From Galerina marginata (taxonomy: Eukaryota; Basidiomycota; Agaricomycetes; Agaricales; Galerinaceae), in NCBI GenBank assembly GCA_023014335.1, contig JAECYW010000006.1:2852001-2916000 (forward strand): 64,000 bases of DNA, in the 5' to 3' direction. Made by a program: the position numbers and the translations under genes. Each line of letters begins with the position of its first letter. Position 1 is the first letter of the stretch. Of this stretch, positions 57,703-64,000 are shown in pieces. The notes beneath the pieces were generated by a model that ran no database searches, was not told the DNA's origin, and was given only the letters and a program-made list of their open reading frames with translations.

Positions 57703-58176
57703 CTATTGATTAGGGGCAACCATATCAAGTAGACAGCGTCGCAATACAGAGAGGTTAGGAGAGACCGAGATACAGATCAAGCGACATGTTTTGGAGCAAC
57801 CAAAACATGTCGACGACCATTCTAATCGGAAGTCTTGTAAGTTGTGAATGAGCTTCACCATCGTAGAGGTCACCCAATCACCGATCACATTTGTCACATA
57901 AGGCATGTCACTCACATCATCATTGTTTGCGATTACTCTTTGCGACAAATAATACTCAGCGTTTTCCGAACTTTCGACTTCATCATCGACGTTAACGTTG
58001 TATCATCTGGTTGTTCCTAATGATACAATGCTGGCGTATTCTATCATGAACTCACCCTCTTCATGATTCTCTGATCGTCCTTAATCTGACTACTGTCACT
58101 TATGACACCCTTGACCACTGGTCCGTTTGAACCGACTCTTCAAGGTTGTTATCATCTGGTTGCCCCTAATGATACC
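57703..58176. repeat. Hairpin cluster B: four stem-loops with the same 13-nt loop
   Basis: Hairpin 5 (57703-57732): TTGAT/ATCAA plus CTA/TAG past a bulged G, loop TAGGGGCAACCAT. Hairpin 6 (57782-57812): CGACATGTT/AACATGTCG, loop TTGGAGCAACCAA. Hairpin 7 (57998-58028): TTGTATCAT/ATGATACAA, loop CTGGTTGTTCCTA. Hairpin 8 (58150-58174): TATCAT/ATGATA, loop CTGGTTGCCCCTA. Order and orientation (two forward, two reverse) equal cluster A, with spacings 1-2 and 5-6 of about 70-80 bp and 2-3 and 6-7 of about 205-215 bp. The cluster lies upstream of the plus-strand gene at 58548. Confidence 0.88.
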
Positions 58177-58547
58177 TCCGCGAACTTCTTCCTTTCGGAC
58201 TCAAATCTAGAGCCACCGGTCGAGTTCGGAGTCTGCTGAAGCATTAATTTGTCAACACCTCATCGCCAGCGAGTCGTGACTGGACTTCCTTGGATGTGTA
58301 CACGCGTTATCATACGCTACGATGCCCTATTGGGGTTGGCGGTTGAGAACACGCAGGAATTAGTGCTAGAACTTCGGGGAAATGCCTTTTTCATTCGTTC
58401 TGAATCAGAAAGTCGAGCCCTTGCATCTGTCACCGGCAAACACGGTGTCGAATCAACGGCCTGTTTTATATTGGGGCTCTAAGGTACTTCACATTTGTTA
58501 CATGAAAGTAGAACGATCTGACGAAACGGCACTAGCAGAGCTGCACA
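58177..58547. promoter_or_regulatory. Upstream region of the proline-rich gene
   Basis: Frames here (for example 58249-58482) change reading at short distances and show no domain. The region separates hairpin cluster B from the ATG at 58548 and presumably holds the promoter; no specific site is recognised. Confidence 0.3.
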
Positions 58548-60624
58548 ATGCCCTCTACATCTTTGTCGGATACCTTGCGCCTACTTGGTCTATCCTCAGA
58601 CAACAAAACTACGACCGTCAACACCTCCACAGAAGTCGTAGAACAGAATCTTCCTGGTCACGAAGAACGCCCATTTGACCAGATTGCTGCTTTTCCTGGT
58701 CAGGACGTAGGTCAACGCCCAGTTTTAGTTTCGAGAACAAGACTAACATCTTCTTGTAGCTTCGGTCCCTTGATTTTTCTCGAATCGTCACAGACTCAGT
58801 CGATCCCACTTCGTTGTACAGGGCACCCAATCTCACAAATACGCCGGTTTCAAACCTTGTAATGCCCACAGCCCATCAGTTCCGGTCAAGGAGGTGATTT
58901 TTGCGCCGTCTATGCTCAATGCTCATGTTGACCGTGCGCTAACGATCTGTGCCCCAGCTCTTCTCCTCGAAATGTGCCTCATACTCCACTAATGGAATAT
59001 CGTAATAAGCATACGTAAGCCAGGTTTTTTGTCTTTCTGTCTTATTATATCGACAATGTATTGCTACAGAATTGATCAAAGAGCCATGGAGGTCTTGTCT
59101 TCCCCAGAACGCCTTGCCAAGATGTAGGTGATGTCCGTGCTGTAATCAACCCTTCTCCTTCTTATTCGACCTCGCTAGCCATAATGGGGAACTGGACGAA
59201 TCTGCTGCGATCACTTCTAAATCCGTATTCTATTCGCCTGACCTCGATACCCAACGCAGGAATATCAAGCGCCTGCTTGGAATATACTGCCAAAATGATG
59301 ATCGCAATGACCCGCGTTTCGATACTGTTATCGAGCAAGTCAAAGGGCGTGATCGCTTTGCCGACTTTGTTAATGTTTCCCGTGTCATCAATCAACTTGG
59401 CCCCTTCACTGTTCCGAAGGACCAAATACTAGCCGTCATTGAGTACATCATAATCGGAGATTGGTCCAAAATCGACATTTCAACCGCCTATATGTGAGCT
59501 TTTATTTCTGCGGTTCCAAGTTTAATAATCATTCTATTTCAAAGACTGTCGACCATACCATGTGAAAGTAATCTCTTTGACATGAAGCGCGGCCATTCAC
59601 AGCCGTCTAACACAAAGCAGAACACACTTCCCTCAAGTCACCTTGCGAATCCTCTCGAACGCGATTCACAGCCCATACCTCCACCTCCTGTTGCAAATCC
59701 ACGGAACAATGTGATGCTATCACCCAACTCGCATATAATCGAGGAGTGGGGACGAAGATCCGCTCTCACGACCCCCAAGGCTGCACCTCAAGCGATACAT
59801 CCATTATCTTCACCTTTGCCCCGGGAATCACAGCTATTTGGACAATCGTCAGCGTTCAGCAAACCCTCTTCACATCAGCCATCGACTATCATTTCCCAAG
59901 CAAGGCCCGAGACATTGTCGCAACCTCCTGAAGTTGCCCAGCCCGCCGAGGAGCCGCGATCTACTCCAGATGATGCAGTTGCCCAAGAGCCTCTTGCACC
60001 GTTGGTCTCAGAACAGCAGGCGGTTCCGGATCCCCAGGAGCAAGTAACTCAAGCACCAGAATTACCACAGCCAAATAAGGAGTCAGAAGAGCAAAAAAAG
60101 GAACCTTTGCCCAGTGTTAAGGTGACGCGCCTCGTTTAGTGAACTTCTGACCGCACTGACATTTTTCAAAGCAGGAGCCTTCGATTTCAACGTACTCCTT
60201 GTCTAGCCCATCTGTCAAAAGGCATGAACGTGGGATAGGCAACTCCAAGACTTTGAAATTTGTCTGGTCCCTTTCTAATGGGCCCAATCCAATCGGTCGC
60301 CCCACTAAGCCCTCTCGGCTACCGATTATGGGTGACTTATTCTTCCACAAGGTCCCAAATTATAACGGTGACTATTCTGGCAGCCAAGTTTGGATGTACA
60401 ATGACAAACGGGAGTGGATGGATATCACGACTTATTACTTTTCCGTGGACACAAACCTGGAGCCTCTTCCTCATCCAAGTGAAAGTGGATATTTCCTTGG
60501 AACGCGTGACGACCAAAGTCCTACATATGTCAAGGCGCAAACGTGGGCAAATAACAAGAAGACCCAACGCTTGATTCGGGAAAAAGCTATGCAGCTAAAT
60601 CAGCCTGACGTGGGATCATCATGA
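58548..60624 (+). CDS. Proline/glutamine-rich protein upstream of Tnp2, exon limits uncertain
   Basis: The first exon from ATG 58548 reads MPSTSLSDTLRLLGLSSDNK to AFPGQD, followed by a GTAGGT donor and a TTGTAG acceptor (58757). A middle block at about 59160-59500 reads LFDLASHNGELDESAAI, GRDRFADFVNVSRVINQLG and TVPKDQILAVIEYIIIGDW. The third block (59582-60139) is Pro/Gln/Ser-rich and disordered. The last (about 60178-60624) gives PNPIGRPTKPSRLPIMGDLF, FHKVPNYNGDYSGSQVWMYN and a short C-terminus. The final block resembles a repeated agaricomycete family that I cannot name. It is 113 bp upstream of and co-directional with the Tnp2 gene, so it may be that transposon's second protein. Confidence 0.5.
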
Positions 60625-60737
60625 GGTTCTATAGACGTGGCTCGGGTGTATTATACAACGATCAATTTATCTGCCTACGCTTTTTCGTAACTTTGAACAA
60701 CCCGTCCTGACCGCGCCCATCCTAACCTCAAGTTTTC

Positions 60738-63700
60738 ATGCAACAGGCTATTCCGCGCCAGCCTGCCAGGCCCAAGCGTGTCAGATGCAAATGCAGATCC
60801 CATTGCACCCTATTTAACCCAATTACTAGGCAGTACGAAGGCGATGGGCAACTGGTGTCCCGATCGACGCGCGATAACCATGCAAGAGATGATAAAGACC
60901 TTCCAGGCAGGGCACCATTGCAAACCCCAATGTCAGTCTTAGATCCAGTGGCGGAAAATTGGATTGACCTGGTCCACACCGAAATTGATGCTTTAAAGAC
61001 AATGGTCGTTGCTGACCCTGATCGTCCTTTGTTATTTCACAACAACCCGAACGACCACGGCGTCTTCAGGTGGCCTACGGAACAAGATATCTTGATGCCC
61101 AATTTTGGCACACATGCTTTGACCCGACAGTCTGTTAATCGCGACTTTCTATTCGTAGAGAACAGATTTTGCGAGCTTGCCTCGATTATTCGTAATCGGA
61201 ATACACCAAATGAGCAAACCGAGTCTCTCATGAATCGCCTTCATGATGAGCTGGGGGTGTTAACTCGTCAGAAAGAAGTTCAATGGGCTCAACAACGTAG
61301 TAATAGTGGAACAGGAAAACCCTTCTACAATACAGGTGGGTATCTCCACTTTCAAGACTGGTTTGAAGCTCATTAATTCTCTTCTAGAAATTCATTTTCG
61401 TCCGATAGGCAGCACCCAAACACCTGTAGTGAGGACAGCAACAGTATTGTCGCTAGTCATGGAATGCATCTACTTTATGCCACGCCGAGCTGTTCGGGTT
61501 CTCTTGGGAGGTTTCAAGAGCTTCTTGCGAGCTGCAGGTGCTACACCAGATATCGTGGAGTCTGTTCCAGTAGACCCTCGCCCCGGCCACATTCGTTTTC
61601 ATTTGGATCCAACCACCCGACAATTCATTGTCTGCACATCCTGTCATTTTCTCTACCCTTTTCTCCCTGGTGACAATCCTATCAATGACGAAATGCCGTT
61701 CATCATGAACTGCAGCCATCATCGGACGCCCGAGAGTCCAGTTTGTGGGACACCTTTGTGGAAAAACCGCGACTTGGGTGGCGGTCGAACGCAGCTTGCG
61801 CCTATTAGAAAGTACCTCCACCAAACTTTGAAATCTTGGCTTGGCCGCCTTCTTTCACGGAAAGGGATAGAAAATTTACTGGACAACCCACTTACCAATT
61901 CTGATCCTTTTGATCCTCAAAACCCGGTCGTTGATGATATCTGGCGGTCCCGTACTTTCCAAGAATTGAGAGACGCCTTCGGCAATCCATTTTTTCCCGG
62001 TCCGGGCAAGGAGGGTCGACTGGTTTTCAGTTTATCGGTAGATGGTTTCAACCCATTCCACAACAAAACAGCGAAACAAACCGCCTCCTCAACGGGAATT
62101 TGGCTTGTTTTATTAAATCTCCCGCAACACCTTTGTTACCTGACAGAAAATATGTACCTCGCTGGTGTCATACCCGATAAGCCTTCTAAGGAGGAGATCT
62201 ACTCATATCTTGAATTGGTTGTCAATGAACTCCTGGAGTTCTGGAACGATGGTGTTACGTTCTCCCGAACGTACAAAGAACCCCTTGGCAGACTGTTCAA
62301 AGCCATGCTGATTCCAGTAGTATGTGATATGCTAGCCGCTCGACAAGTTACAGGCCTCGGTTCTCCGACAGCTCACAGTTTTTGCTCTTTCTGTGACCTG
62401 GATATCGACGACATTGATGTCTTGGATCGGTCAGAATGGCCTGTGAAGGATCTAGCAAACATCCGTCGGATCGCAGAACTTTGGAGGGATGCTCCTAGCG
62501 AACAACGTCGGGTGGCTATCTTTGATGCGTATGGAATTAGATGGTCACCACTGTACGACTTGCCCTATTGGAATGTTATCAAGTACACAGTAATCGACCC
62601 CATGCATGCTCTGGACCTCAACAGCCTTCTCAATCACTGCAGATCATTATTCCAAATTGATACCACTGTTCTTGGAGGTGACGGACTGCTGACATCCTCT
62701 CCGAACACCAATCACCGGCATATCACATCAGAACTGGTAAAAGCGCACGAAAAATGTGTTGAATTGATACGGAGAAATAATACCAACTTGCTAGACGAGC
62801 TCCTTGACCACCCACGATTTGTCATCTACAAGATTTGCGTCGACAACAGCATTAAAGCCCCAAATCATACCCTAGTTGTTGGAACAAAATGGGTCCTTGC
62901 AAGAAACATTGTCGCTTGGGTACGTGAACTCTTGTATTTTATCGAACTCAGTGCTGACTCGCGTGTCAATTCAGAGGCGGAATCCAGAGTACAATAATGT
63001 CGTACTTGTTCCAATGTCCAAGACTATACAAAAAGACCAACCAAATTTCAATCGTGCGGAGGTTCCTCAGGTGCAAGCTTTACCGCCAGATCTCAACCTC
63101 GACATGGCCCGAGTCTTGCGTGTAATTCGTTACCTCGTTGAGGTTGATGACCAGGAGGATTCACGTGCAAAAGCGTACACCCAGGCGACAGCAGCCGTCT
63201 TCATCTACATCTGTGACTTGTTGGAAATCGAACATGAAGATATCGATAAGGCGAAGCGAAATGCCAAACACCAGCTTTTTCTTCGACTTGTTGATCTGGT
63301 AAGTAATTCTGTGCCAAATACCCTTTCTGCCCCTAATGCTGCTTTCCCTAGATTGATGATGACCTTTCTGCAGTTGAGATGCTCAAGTCCTTTTTATTGG
63401 ATTCCTCGCCCACACAAAATCGGCCTGTCCTTGGAAAAGATGTCATGGCTGCCGTCTGGTCTGACATGACTCGCACAATACTTCCAACATGGATTACTCC
63501 CGCGCCACCCAACTGGGGCACCGCCGAGAGAGGAAAATTGAGTGCCGACAACTGGCGTGTCATTTGCACAATTCATCTTCCCATTACACTCATTCGGTTA
63601 TGGAGTGAGGATACTCCTCGCAAGCAAGAGTTGCTTGCTCATTTTATGGATCGTGTTGCTGCTGTGCGAATTGCCAATATGCGAATCAGTTCACCAAATC

Positions 63701-64000
63701 AAATCCGGGAGTACAATGAACATATCAGCCGATATGTAGGCAACATCAGAAGGTTGTATCCCGACCAACACCTCAAGCCCATCCATCATGCCTCCCTTCA
63801 CATTGGAGATATGCTAGAGCTCTTCGGTCCCAACCACTTGCACAGTGGCCCACATTATGAACGGTATATCAACTTTTTCCATCGAATCAATACAAATTCT
63901 AAATTAGGTATGGTTCCTCCGATCCTTTATCCCTTGACCTTGACTGAACTCCTCAAGGCCAGTTGGAATCAACTTTCCTGAAAGCATCGGCTCGCAGCGC
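60738..64000 (+). CDS. Tnp2-type transposase of CACTA element 2 (continues past window)
   Basis: Exon 1 (60738-61335) has a Cys/His motif RVRCKCRSHCTLFNPITRQY and an acidic helical region. Exon 2 (61388 to about 62918) holds the core: FIVCTSCHFLYPF, CGTPLWKN, LVFSLSVDGFNPFHNKTAKQ, NLPQHLCYLTENMYLAGVIP, HSFCSFCDLDIDD and TVIDPMHALDLN. A further exon begins with NPEYNNVVLVP, then RLVDL-IDDDLSAVE across a 52-bp intron, and ITLIRLW, PIHHASLHIGDMLELFGPNH and RYINFFHRINTNSKL. A last intron leads to LESTFLKASARS at the edge. All frames are open, so the gene appears intact and may encode an active enzyme, unlike the copy at 27712. Sequence similarity between the two is low; they belong to different Tnp2 lineages. 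Confidence 0.82.

Noticed and set aside
58249..58482. 77-codon frame MSTPHRQRVVTG...
   Set aside because: It overlaps another frame in a different register, has no domain, and lies between the hairpin cluster and a better-supported gene start.

Overview
The window looks like nuclear DNA of an agaricomycete (mushroom-class basidiomycete) fungus. This rests on genes broken by many ~50-60 bp GT-AG introns, two Tnp2-type CACTA transposases, an APE-RT-RNase H LINE of fungal Tad1-like layout, a Helitron with the basidiomycete-type N-terminal region, and several gene families that I know only as repeated, uncharacterised agaricomycete proteins. I see no rRNA, CRISPR array or bacterial-type operon. 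Species cannot be named from the sequence.

1-25.8 kb is a nest of transposons. An old Helitron (pieces at 15.3-16.4, 22.7 and 25.6-25.8 kb) was split by a LINE (16.4-22.7 kb, + strand). On the left, an older LINE (3.45-3.76 plus 11.45-13.69 kb, - strand) was split by a nearly full-length younger LINE (3.76-11.45 kb), whose 15-bp target duplication is visible. Short Helitron-like non-autonomous elements then landed in the LINEs and in one another. Because two LINE copies can be compared, three insertions have reconstructable empty sites. They show precise insertion between A and T with no target duplication. A longer family shares the same 3' end and is preceded by a short copy every time.

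25.8-44.5 kb holds a CACTA element (accessory gene on -, Tnp2 on +), a 4.5-kb foldback element with ~1.5-1.7-kb arms that cuts the Tnp2 gene, and a hAT element. The hAT transposase gene is interrupted by two Helitron-like elements and by a 1.68-kb solo LTR with a 4-bp target duplication. A LINE tail and a truncated second LTR copy follow.

44.5-64 kb is more gene-like. On the minus strand are a large expanded-family protein, an unrecognised MSSDES/PRWRS-type protein, a protein with a GGS...DID nucleotidyltransferase-like signature, and a WD40 protein with a C-terminal membrane segment. On the plus strand are a small conserved-looking protein, a proline-rich protein and a second Tnp2 transposase running off the end.

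The most unusual signal is a set of eight DNA hairpins in two clusters (48.10-48.45 and 57.70-58.18 kb). All share a 13-nt loop (CTGGTTGNNCCTA or its complement), while their stems differ in sequence yet stay complementary. The two clusters keep the same order and orientation although the DNA between hairpins has diverged. I know of no described element with this form.
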